Shown: positions 1 through 5,543, numbered from the stretch's first letter. The stretch is DNA of 5,543 nucleotides from Anaerolineae bacterium (GCA_028284565.1 JANQRM010000445.1:1-5543), one strand, 5' to 3'. Translations and numbers: made by a program. The notes: generated by a model from the letters alone, not told the origin.

Positions 1-1
1 C

Positions 2-562
2 GATGTCATCATGGCATATGGAGATCGAGATGACTGGACAACATCGCCAAATCCCCAACAGGTTGCCTTAATCATCAATCCTAGCCTAACTCCCTTTGAT
101 AACCCCGAAATCCTTAACTTGTTCAAATCCAGCTTGAATCCGACATCAATCATCGAATCACTGGACATGGCAGGCGTGCTTCCAGCAGACAATCCAACAG
201 CGGACTCTGCTACCGTAAAATCAACGCTTGCCAATCTCGGTTATCCCGATGGCTTCTACTTGTCGATAGGGCAGACGCAGATTCTCGGCGCAGACGCACA
301 CATTGACGAATTATCCCGCTACAATTTCCATCTCACACCAACTGAACTCTCCGAAGACGAACTGTTTATTGCCTTCGATAATCAACGCCTACATCTTGGT
401 TTAATCAGCTACACAACGCCGGAAGCACGCAATGTTTGGACAGGCCAAATCGGTGAGGAGAACATCATTGACCTGTATACAATTCCAATTAGCTTCCAAG
501 CCCAGCCAAACTTGCAAATCGACTTCACATCACACGGCTGGGTCATCGCCCGCTATCCTTAA
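2..562 (+). CDS. C-terminal part of a probable extracytoplasmic solute-binding protein (5' end outside window)
   Basis: The reading frame is open from the left edge. The Met at position 11 has no ribosome binding site and lies inside apparently continuous coding sequence, so the gene very likely starts upstream. About 187 residues are visible, ending at TAA 560-562. The layout 'N-P-x-L-T-P-F-D-N-P-E', then 'S-I-I-E-S-L', then 'L-A-N-L-G-Y-P-D-G-F' resembles family 5 solute-binding proteins of peptide/nickel ABC transporters. In those, a 'Pf-d-vRqAl' stretch is followed by 'a-LLaeAGyp-GF'. The part after GYPDGF (about 100 residues) is much shorter than usual for that family, so this may be a compact or divergent relative, or another type 2 periplasmic-binding fold. 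No transporter genes are visible. The gene is followed 13 bp later by cca and probably shares its transcript. The family call is by eye and tentative. Confidence 0.5.
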   Translation, partial: DVIMAYGDRDDWTTSPNPQQVALIINPSLTPFDNPEILNLFKSSLNPTSIIESLDMAGVLPADNPTADSATVKSTLANLGYPDGFYLSIGQTQILGADAHIDELSRYNFHLTPTELSEDELFIAFDNQRLHLGLISYTTPEARNVWTGQIGEENIIDLYTIPISFQAQPNLQIDFTSHGWVIARYP

Positions 563-575
563 GTGAAACAATCTA

Positions 576-1898
576 ATGCAACCGACAATTTCTGAAGCTT
601 ACTTTCATGAATATTTAGGAAAAGCCCTAACACAGTTTATTCTGGAACTAGCAAAACGTGCGCAATCGCAAGACATTCCCCTTTTTGTCGTTGGGGGCAT
701 AGTTCGGGATATGTTGCTGGCTCGCGCAACTCCCGACTTAGACCTTGATTTCGTTATTGAAGGATCGGCAATAGCATTTGCGGAGCAATTAAATAAACAA
801 CATGGTGGCAACCTAAAGACCTATAAGACATTTGGTACAGTGACTTGGCAGATTGACGAGCAGGTGGCTCAACGACTTGGAAACAACTTTGATAATTTGC
901 CAAATTACCTTGATTTTGCGATGGCACGACGTGAAGAATATCCTCAACCGTCAGCACTTCCTACGGTCTTTCCAAGTGATATTCATGATGATTTGGCACG
1001 ACGCGATTTCACTATCACTGCGGTTGCTATTCAACTGAGTCCACTAGATAAAATGTGGCGATTGCTAGACTATTTTGAAGGATTAAGCGACCTCAAGCAT
1101 AAATTAATTCGTGTCCTCCATGATAAGAGCTTTATCGACGACCCCACCCGAATATTTCGTGCAATCCGATTTTCACAACGATTAAAATTCCAGATTGAAC
1201 CCCATACAAACAGTCTCATATCTGATGCTTTGCCATATCTCAGTCAAATTACAGGTGAGCGTATTCGCCACGAAATTGACCTCATTCTCGAAGAGGACAA
1301 TCCAGAAAAGCATATACTTGCCTTGCAAGAGATTGGTGCATTACAAGCCTTTCACTCTGATTTTTCCGTGTCACCACAACTCGCTAAATCATTGCACAAT
1401 ATTCGCTGGAATCATCCGAAATGGGTGGCGAATAACATGGGGGTTCCACGGACGACCATATATTGGTGCGGTATCGCATGGGAACTCGAACCCGATAAAA
1501 TCGAAGCGGTTTGCCAGCGATTGTTGTTCAGTAAAGAGATGTCACGCATTCTAGTTGACATGGGTAAGTTGAAACAACATCAAGCAACACTTCAACAAGA
1601 GTTACGTGCTAGTCAGGTTGTCGAGTTATTGCGACCTGTCCATGAGATTGCGTTACTTGCCTTTTTGCAGATAATGAATGATGAAACACTGCATCAACTC
1701 ATTAAAAAATATTGGACACACTGGCGACACATCCAACCAACCATCACAGGAAACACACTCAAAGCATTGGGTCTGCCACCCGGTCCACGTTATAAAACTA
1801 TTCTGGACTCAATCCGCATCGCGTGGCTGGATGGCGAAATACAGAGTCCAGATGATGAACAACGTTACTTAAAGAAATTACTCGAACAAGAAAGTTAA
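576..1898 (+). CDS. cca: CCA tRNA nucleotidyltransferase (class II, poly(A) polymerase family)
   Basis: Cytoplasmic enzyme that adds or repairs the 3'-terminal CCA of tRNA using CTP and ATP without a nucleic-acid template. The 440 residues show the class II motifs in order. The nucleotidyltransferase signature VVGGIVRDMLL is at 38-48. The metal-binding Asp pair is in DLDLDFVIEG (54-63, probably D56 and D58), with a third acidic position near D113 in DFAMARREEY. RRDFTITAVAI (142-152) is motif B. The neck motif DDPTRIFRAIRF (188-199) corresponds to the EDxxR base-recognition motif, and GERIRHEIDLIL (227-238) follows. The tail TGNTLKALGLPPGP (391-404) is typical of long CCA enzymes. There is no HD domain of the E. 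coli type. Motif B has Thr148 where Asn is usual. The enzyme could instead be specialised for CC- or A-addition, as in lineages that split the activity. The Shine-Dalgarno is weak; the gene starts 13 bp after the upstream stop and probably belongs to the same operon. Confidence 0.95.
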   Translation: MQPTISEAYFHEYLGKALTQFILELAKRAQSQDIPLFVVGGIVRDMLLARATPDLDLDFVIEGSAIAFAEQLNKQHGGNLKTYKTFGTVTWQIDEQVAQRLGNNFDNLPNYLDFAMARREEYPQPSALPTVFPSDIHDDLARRDFTITAVAIQLSPLDKMWRLLDYFEGLSDLKHKLIRVLHDKSFIDDPTRIFRAIRFSQRLKFQIEPHTNSLISDALPYLSQITGERIRHEIDLILEEDNPEKHILALQEIGALQAFHSDFSVSPQLAKSLHNIRWNHPKWVANNMGVPRTTIYWCGIAWELEPDKIEAVCQRLLFSKEMSRILVDMGKLKQHQATLQQELRASQVVELLRPVHEIALLAFLQIMNDETLHQLIKKYWTHWRHIQPTITGNTLKALGLPPGPRYKTILDSIRIAWLDGEIQSPDDEQRYLKKLLEQES

Positions 1899-1903
1899 GC
1901 ACG

Positions 1904-2434
1904 ATGGTCTCAGTTCAACGTCCCATCTCCTTCCAAATTGAACTGCCCCTGACCATCCGCCAAGCTACTTATACAGACCTCAAAGAACTCGAATGGAATG
2001 GCGAGTTCATTCACCTCCGCAATCTCTTCCAACGCTCCTTCCATGAACAGCAAAAGGGCAGTCGCCTTATGCTCGTAGTGGATTGCAATGGAAATCTAGT
2101 CGGACGCTTGTTTATCGTCTTCAAAGGAAAGAATCCAAAGCTAGCCAATGGTGAAACCTGTGCTTACTTGTATTCCTTTCAAGTCATGGAGATGTTCCAG
2201 AATCGGGGCATTGGGACTCGTCTCCTTGACGAAGCCGAATCCATGTTACGAGAAGGAAACTTTCAAAAGGTGACTATCTCCGTTGCCAAAACTAACCATC
2301 TGGCACTTAGGTTATATGATCGTCGAGGCTACAAAATCTTTGCAGAAAATAGCGGAAAATGGCGATACCTTGACCATCGAGGCAAGATTCAACAGGTGGA
2401 TGAACCCGCTTGGCTACTAGAAAAGTCCTTGTAA
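1904..2434 (+). CDS. GNAT family N-acetyltransferase
   Basis: Complete 176-residue protein with a single GNAT fold, which transfers an acetyl group from acetyl-CoA to an amine. The pyrophosphate-binding motif A is clear: a beta strand 'YLYSFQVM' (88-95) runs into the loop Q-N-R-G-I-G-T (99-105), matching Q/R-x-x-G-x-G/A, and then the helix RLLDEAESML. The motif B region follows as 'VTISVAKTNHLALRLYDRRGYKIF' in outline (123-146), with the Asn131, Tyr138 and Gly142-Tyr143 pattern common in the family. The N-terminal 'LTIRQATYTDLKEL' (16-29) is the usual first strand and helix. Nothing visible identifies the substrate; it could be a small metabolite, antibiotic-like amine or protein N-terminus. 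The start ATG lies 5 bp after the cca stop with only a weak purine-rich stretch (AAGAAAG) upstream, which suggests translation linked to cca. It appears to be the last gene of the cluster. Confidence 0.88.
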   Translation: MVSVQRPISFQIELPLTIRQATYTDLKELEWNGEFIHLRNLFQRSFHEQQKGSRLMLVVDCNGNLVGRLFIVFKGKNPKLANGETCAYLYSFQVMEMFQNRGIGTRLLDEAESMLREGNFQKVTISVAKTNHLALRLYDRRGYKIFAENSGKWRYLDHRGKIQQVDEPAWLLEKSL

Positions 2435-2542
2435 TTCCATAATTTGAACCCTTCTGGTACGTTACTACCCGATGAAAAGTATATTTTTGGTTAGAATTCG
2501 CTTTGCCCTATTGTTCTAAATCAAAAGTTGGGATAGTGTTAT

Positions 2543-2571
2543 ATGGGTTTGTCAGCTTTGGACAAACCTGT
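2543..2571 (+). promoter_or_regulatory. Perfect inverted repeat in the cupin leader: hairpin or operator
   Basis: GGTTTGTC (2546-2553) and GACAAACC (2561-2568) are exact reverse complements separated by a 7-base loop. In RNA the stem can be extended by two G-U pairs and one A-U pair to 2543-2571. It ends 27 bases before the cupin start codon and is not followed by a T-run, so it does not look like an intrinsic terminator for the upstream genes. It could be an operator dyad for a dimeric regulator or a 5'-leader hairpin. A weak promoter-like pair, TTGGTT (2487-2492) and TATTGT (2509-2514) with a 16-bp spacer, lies upstream. If that promoter is real, the repeat is transcribed. Elsewhere in the 164-bp gap nothing else stands out. 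Confidence 0.4.
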
Positions 2572-2586
2572 TCTGCTAATTGAGGT

Positions 2587-2591
2587 AAGGA
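2587..2591 (+). promoter_or_regulatory. Shine-Dalgarno sequence of the cupin gene
   Basis: AAGGA lies 7 bases before the ATG at 2599, and a GAGGT precedes it directly. This is among the clearest ribosome binding sites in the window and fixes the cupin start. Confidence 0.6.
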
Positions 2592-2598
2592 AATCTGT

Positions 2599-2943
2599 AT
2601 GGCGACGAAACAAAGCGGTGTTTTCATCACACGATGGACTGGTGGACAACATCCCACCTTATCAACCATCACCCGAATGATGAAAAAAGAAGGTTTACGC
2701 CCCTATATGTGGGATAACACCCCCAATCATCGCTATGCCGTCCGTAGCCATAATTATCATAAAGTACTTTATGTTTTAACTGGCAACCTTGAAATTATTC
2801 TTCCTGATAGCAACCAACGCACCTCCCTCAAAGCTGGAGACCGTGTAGACATCCCAGCAGGTGTTCGTCATCAAACCATTGTAGGAAGCGGTGGTGTGAA
2901 ATGTGCAGAAGCGGCTATTCGGCGGTCTCGCAATAACGTCTAA
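2599..2943 (+). CDS. Small single-domain cupin protein
   Basis: A 114-residue protein made almost entirely of one cupin_2 beta-barrel. The first cupin motif is S-H-N-Y-H-K-V-L-Y-V-L-T-G (50-62), followed by the strand NLEIILPD. The second motif is G-D-R-V-D-I-P-A-G-V-R-H (80-91), matching G-D-x4-P-x-G-x2-H. The usual metal ligands of motif 1 (H-x-H-x3-E) are only partly kept: His51 matches the second His, Arg49 sits where the first His would be, and Lys55 where the Glu would be. His54 is nearby and His91 of motif 2 is present. A metal centre is therefore uncertain, and a binding, isomerase or sensing role is as likely as dioxygenase chemistry. The substrate is unknown. The start is supported by a good Shine-Dalgarno. 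The gene stands alone on its strand after a 164-bp gap, and its stop overlaps the stop of the convergent Crp/Fnr gene. Confidence 0.85.
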   Translation: MATKQSGVFITRWTGGQHPTLSTITRMMKKEGLRPYMWDNTPNHRYAVRSHNYHKVLYVLTGNLEIILPDSNQRTSLKAGDRVDIPAGVRHQTIVGSGGVKCAEAAIRRSRNNV

Positions 2944-3623
2944 GTGACTGCTTCACCCCGCACCACACGTTGTAACCCTTCACAATCCAGTAACCGAATA
3001 CTCTTTCGACCTGTCTCAATCAACCCTTGAGACTTAAATTGATTCAAGGTTTGCGTGGTTGTCTCCCGATACGTACCCAACATATCCGCCAAATACTGAT
3101 GCGTGTAGCCCTCTAGCAAGCCCGTATTGCTTGTCTCTCGATCAAGACGTAACAGCAAATTGGCTAGCCGTGATGGAATCTGCTCAAATGTAATTTCCGC
3201 TAGCCGATCTTCCACCTGCACCAAACGCTTCCCGACAGCATCCAGAAACTTCAGAGCAACTTGTGGCTTCTCCACCAACACTTGCTCAACGTGCTCTCGG
3301 TCCCATACACAAATCAAACATTCATCTATGGCTTGTGCATACGTATGATGCATATGCTGACCGACCAACGCCATATGCCCAAACATCGCGCCCGGTTGCA
3401 AAATCGCAAACACCAACTTCCGCCCATCCGACGACACACGATACAATTGGACGCGCCCCTCTTTTAAGATAAACAGCACTTCCGCTGGGTCATCTGGCAT
3501 ATAAAATAGATGACCAGCATGATAGCGTACCATCTTCGTATCTTGCCCAACGGCTTCAATCTCATGATGGGAAAGTTCACTCAATGCGTCTGTCGATACC
3601 AAATAGGCTTGTTTATTCTTCAT
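2940..3623 (-). CDS. Crp/Fnr family transcriptional regulator
   Basis: A 227-residue cytoplasmic DNA-binding regulator. The N-terminal cyclic-nucleotide-binding-like beta-roll covers about residues 25-115, with 'VLFILKEGRVQLYRVSSDGRKLVFAILQPG' in outline at 49-78. A long dimerisation helix follows (about 110-145). The C-terminal winged helix-turn-helix is at 173-213: YTHQYLADMLGTYRETTTQT is the HTH, with YRETTTQTL the recognition helix, and GLIETGRKSIRLLD the wing. In E. coli CRP, Glu72 and Arg82 hold cAMP. Here the equivalent loop reads F-G-H-M-A-L-V-G-Q-H-M-H-H, with His83 at the Glu position and His92/93 near the Arg position, so cAMP binding is unlikely. There is no N-terminal Fe-S cysteine cluster as in FNR. 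The ligand is unknown. Translation starts at 3623 with GGTGGAAG about 6 bases upstream. It is divergent from the CcdA-type gene and convergent with the cupin. Confidence 0.92.
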   Translation of the reverse strand: MKNKQAYLVSTDALSELSHHEIEAVGQDTKMVRYHAGHLFYMPDDPAEVLFILKEGRVQLYRVSSDGRKLVFAILQPGAMFGHMALVGQHMHHTYAQAIDECLICVWDREHVEQVLVEKPQVALKFLDAVGKRLVQVEDRLAEITFEQIPSRLANLLLRLDRETSNTGLLEGYTHQYLADMLGTYRETTTQTLNQFKSQGLIETGRKSIRLLDCEGLQRVVRGEAVT

Positions 3624-3734
3624 GAATTGCTTCCACCATAACCATATGCAACAATGCTACCACAATCGTCGCCTCGTCCAAAATTCCTTAAGACTTTATT
3701 ACAGTCTACTAAGATACCATCCTAGCTTGTCGTC

Positions 3735-3740
3735 TATAAT
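3735..3740 (+). promoter_or_regulatory. Candidate -10 element (TATAAT)
   Basis: An exact TATAAT lies 124 bases before the CcdA start in the divergent intergenic region. No convincing -35 hexamer sits 16-18 bp upstream, so it would need an activator or be a chance match. It is immediately left of the arm of the inverted repeat at 3743. Confidence 0.3.
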
Positions 3741-3742
3741 AG

Positions 3743-3792
3743 TGATAACGTCTTAAACATCATTTGCCTATAACAATTTAGAACCGTTATCA
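3743..3792. promoter_or_regulatory. Spaced inverted repeat in the divergent regulator/ccdA promoter region
   Basis: TGATAACG (3743-3750) and CGTTATCA (3785-3792) are exact reverse complements with a 34-bp spacer. Their centres lie 42 bp apart, close to four helical turns, so both arms would face the same side of the DNA. A third near copy, TCATAACG (3834-3841), lies just before the ccdA Shine-Dalgarno. A shorter inverted pair, TTAAGAC (3688-3694) and GTCTTAA (3750-3756), overlaps the left arm. These are candidate operator half-sites, possibly for the adjacent Crp/Fnr protein, but no classical Crp (TGTGA-N6-TCACA) or Fnr (TTGAT-N4-ATCAA) box is seen. Confidence 0.3.
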
Positions 3793-3850
3793 AACTGAAA
3801 TGAACTTGTAACCATTGTTCGCTAAAAATGAAATCATAACGCAACGATGT

Positions 3851-3856
3851 GAAAGG
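3851..3856 (+). promoter_or_regulatory. Shine-Dalgarno sequence of the CcdA-type gene
   Basis: GAAAGG lies 8 bases before the ATG at 3865 and decides this start. A frame opening at the ATG at 3849 has no protein-like content and is a shadow. Confidence 0.55.
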
Positions 3857-3864
3857 TAACACCT

Positions 3865-5543
3865 ATGGAAAATCCTACTCTAGGTCTGGCTTTTATCGCC
3901 GGAATTCTCTCATTCATTTCTCCCTGTGTTTTGCCACTCGTACCAGCGTATATCGGCTATATGAGTGGACGTATGACTCGCACCATATCTGCGACGGCAG
4001 GTGCAGATGGTCAAGTGAAGACCAATGCGCCGGGCGGTCTCAGCCTTCGTTTTCATATGCTATTTCATGGGATAGCCTTTGTCTTAGGCTTCACCATTGT
4101 CTTTGTCGCTTTGGGTTTAATGACAACCGCTTTAGTCAGCACCTTCGGGAGCGCAGTGGGCTTTATCACCGACTTAATCGGACGAGTCGGCGGGATTGTC
4201 ATCATATTCTTCGGTCTCCACTTCATGGGGATTATGCCAAAAGTATTCGCATGGCTTCGCAAAAAAGAAAATGCAGGTATCCTCGATAGTACACTGACCA
4301 GTATTTTTGTTGCTGTGATTGGCAGTGCTATTCTCTATTGGGCATTCGTCAATCCTATTCTCGGCATTATTGTTGTGGCTGGCTTCCTCCTCCTTCTCTT
4401 CTTAGGACACGCCTTCTCAACACCGGGGAAATTCTGGGTAGGCGTTCTGGATCGCATTGATCTTGCCCTGTATAGCGACACACGTGGCGACATGCAACCG
4501 AATGGGCGTGAAGGCTTACTTGGTTCAGGCTTCATGGGTGTGGTTTTCTCCGCTGGTTGGACACCCTGTATTGGACCTTTACTCGGTACAATTTTAGCCA
4601 TCGCCGCCCAAACAGGTGAAATCGCGCAAGGCGTATCCCTCTTAGCCGCCTATTCATTGGGTTTAGGTATTCCTTTCATTATCACAGCTGTACTGCTAAA
4701 CACAGCCGAAGGGTTTCTCCGTCGCCTCCAACGGCACATGCACAAGATTGAACTCATTAGCGGGTCATTGCTCGTTGCCATTGGTATCTTGGTTGCTTCT
4801 GGACAACTCCAAAGCCTCAGCGCGCAACTGACCACAGGTGATTTTGCCGACTTTACCTATCGCGTCGAAGAATGTGGCATCGGCGTATTTGAGGGCAATC
4901 TCCACCTGAATCATGTCGGTTCTTGCTTGGGAGGCTCGCTCCATCCTGTACCCCTTAACAACAGCCTAGTCGAAGAACTTACGCCCGGCATCCCGGAACT
5001 CGAAGTTGTCTTCCATGCAGAAATGGGAGAAGCCATTGATATACAAGTTAGCCGTTTGAGCGAAGGTTTCATTCCTGTGTTGACTCTCCTCAGCCCAAGC
5101 GGGGAAGAAATTGTCCAAACCAACAGCTTGCTTAATGCAATTGATGGCAAGCAATTTGCAGTTGTCGATTTGGTCTTGGAAGAAAGTGGGCTCTACATTC
5201 TCCTTATCGCCAGCCCAGATGCGATTGCAGATGGCGCAGAGCGTGAATTCCGCATCAAAGTCCGTTCTGCAGAAGAAGTTGCCTTGGCAGATGGAGGGGC
5301 AGGTACGCCCCTAGTCGATGTCATTGCCACTGGCACGCTCGGCGAACCCACCGAAGTTGATGGCTCAGGTGAAGGCGATGCACTCGACAATATCGCTGAC
5401 GAAGCCCTGAATAATGACGATATGGACAACAACGACACGGGAATCGGGACAATCACCGATCTTGCTGACCAAACGGATGCAGTTATTGGAATCGATATCG
5501 GCAATCTCGCACCCGATTTCAGTGTCACACTCGACACTGGCGA
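3865..5543 (+). CDS. ccdA: CcdA/DipZ-like thiol-disulfide transporter fused to a PPC-like domain and a redoxin domain (3' end outside window)
   Basis: Visible are 559 residues of a longer membrane protein in a frame open to the right edge. CcdA-type proteins carry electrons from cytoplasmic thioredoxin across the membrane to extracytoplasmic thiol reductases for cytochrome c maturation or disulfide repair. The CcdA domain (about 1-318) has both transmembrane redox cysteines: C21 in SPCVLPLVPAYIGYMSG and C235 in GWTPCIGPLLG. Hydrophobic segments lie near 5-30, 66-92, 104-124, 144-162, 164-183, 221-246, 255-279 and 297-314. That is eight, where CcdA normally has six. The following region should be extracytoplasmic. 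It has C337, H347, H350 and C354, then a PPC-like beta domain (about 380-467, 'PVLTLLSPSGEEI' and 'SGLYILLIASP'), then an acidic Asp/Asn/Gly linker (497-545). The last residues, GNLAPDFSVTLDTG, match the start of AhpC/TSA or TlpA-like redoxins. The N-terminal half is well supported; the redoxin call rests on about 14 residues. Confidence 0.9.
   Translation, partial: MENPTLGLAFIAGILSFISPCVLPLVPAYIGYMSGRMTRTISATAGADGQVKTNAPGGLSLRFHMLFHGIAFVLGFTIVFVALGLMTTALVSTFGSAVGFITDLIGRVGGIVIIFFGLHFMGIMPKVFAWLRKKENAGILDSTLTSIFVAVIGSAILYWAFVNPILGIIVVAGFLLLLFLGHAFSTPGKFWVGVLDRIDLALYSDTRGDMQPNGREGLLGSGFMGVVFSAGWTPCIGPLLGTILAIAAQTGEIAQGVSLLAAYSLGLGIPFIITAVLLNTAEGFLRRLQRHMHKIELISGSLLVAIGILVASGQLQSLSAQLTTGDFADFTYRVEECGIGVFEGNLHLNHVGSCLGGSLHPVPLNNSLVEELTPGIPELEVVFHAEMGEAIDIQVSRLSEGFIPVLTLLSPSGEEIVQTNSLLNAIDGKQFAVVDLVLEESGLYILLIASPDAIADGAEREFRIKVRSAEEVALADGGAGTPLVDVIATGTLGEPTEVDGSGEGDALDNIADEALNNDDMDNNDTGIGTITDLADQTDAVIGIDIGNLAPDFSVTLDTG

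Noticed and set aside
1195..1554. 119-residue + strand open frame inside cca
   Set aside because: Out of frame within a well-conserved CCA nucleotidyltransferase, with no start signal or recognisable domain.
2435..2490. Intrinsic terminator after the acetyltransferase gene
   Set aside because: Only a 4-bp GGTA/TACC stem is present and the short T-run is about 14 bases further on; not convincing.
3309..3320. C-x-x-C (C102, C105) in the Crp/Fnr protein as a redox switch
   Set aside because: The residues fall in a predicted beta strand where i and i+3 side chains point to opposite faces, and Cys near this position is ordinary in related regulators.
3849..4289. 146-residue + strand open frame beginning at 3849
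   Set aside because: It overlaps the CcdA coding sequence in another frame, its translation is Ser/Arg/Cys-rich without family features, and the frame from 3865 gives a clear CcdA.
4335..4835. Minus-strand open frames opposite the CcdA gene
   Set aside because: Low-complexity Arg/Pro/Ser-rich translations without ribosome binding sites; antisense shadows of a strong coding frame.
5407..5445. Possible EF-hand-like calcium loop in the Asp/Asn-rich linker
   Set aside because: The Asp/Asn spacing does not keep the Gly6, hydrophobic 8 and Glu/Asp 12 positions of an EF-hand loop in any register tried.
5193..5537. Minus-strand 114-residue open frame, Ser/Ala/Pro-rich
   Set aside because: Shadow of the PPC-like and acidic linker coding region; composition reflects the complementary codons.
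1..5543. CRISPR arrays, tRNA/rRNA genes, insertion sequences, phage or toxin-antitoxin modules
   Set aside because: No tandem spaced repeats, no tRNA-like cloverleaf, no transposase or terminal inverted repeats were seen on reading both strands.

Overview
The window holds six protein-coding genes on 5.5 kb of moderate-GC bacterial DNA. Two run off the window edges. The gene types suggest Chloroflexota, probably Anaerolineae-like: a long class II CCA-adding enzyme with a Gly-Pro-rich C-terminal tail, a Crp/Fnr regulator of the 'GQ-x-M' type, and a CcdA-redoxin fusion. This taxonomic guess rests on recalled family resemblance, not on a search.

Left part (1-2434, all +): a tight three-gene cluster with gaps of 13 and 5 bp. 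It contains the C-terminal end of a protein resembling an extracytoplasmic solute-binding protein, a complete tRNA CCA nucleotidyltransferase (cca), and a GNAT-family N-acetyltransferase. The genes are functionally unrelated but probably co-transcribed.

Middle part (2435-3623): a 164-bp gap with a perfect 8-bp inverted repeat precedes a small cupin gene with a good Shine-Dalgarno sequence. The cupin converges on a Crp/Fnr-family regulator on the minus strand, and their stop codons overlap by 4 bp. The regulator lacks the canonical cAMP-binding residues and carries a His-rich stretch in their place.

Right part (3624-5543): a 241-bp divergent intergenic region with a perfect TATAAT and a spaced inverted repeat separates the regulator from a large gene that is open at the window's right edge. 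Its 559 visible residues encode a CcdA/DsbD-type thiol-electron transporter with both transmembrane cysteines and two apparent extra membrane helices. These are followed by an extracytoplasmic segment with a Cys-His-His-Cys cluster, a pre-peptidase C-terminal (PPC)-like beta domain, an acidic linker, and the first residues of a redoxin (AhpC/TSA or TlpA-like) domain. It is a DipZ-like all-in-one envelope reductase with an unusual insert, and is the most interesting object here. The divergent arrangement makes the Crp/Fnr protein a candidate regulator of it, which is inference only.
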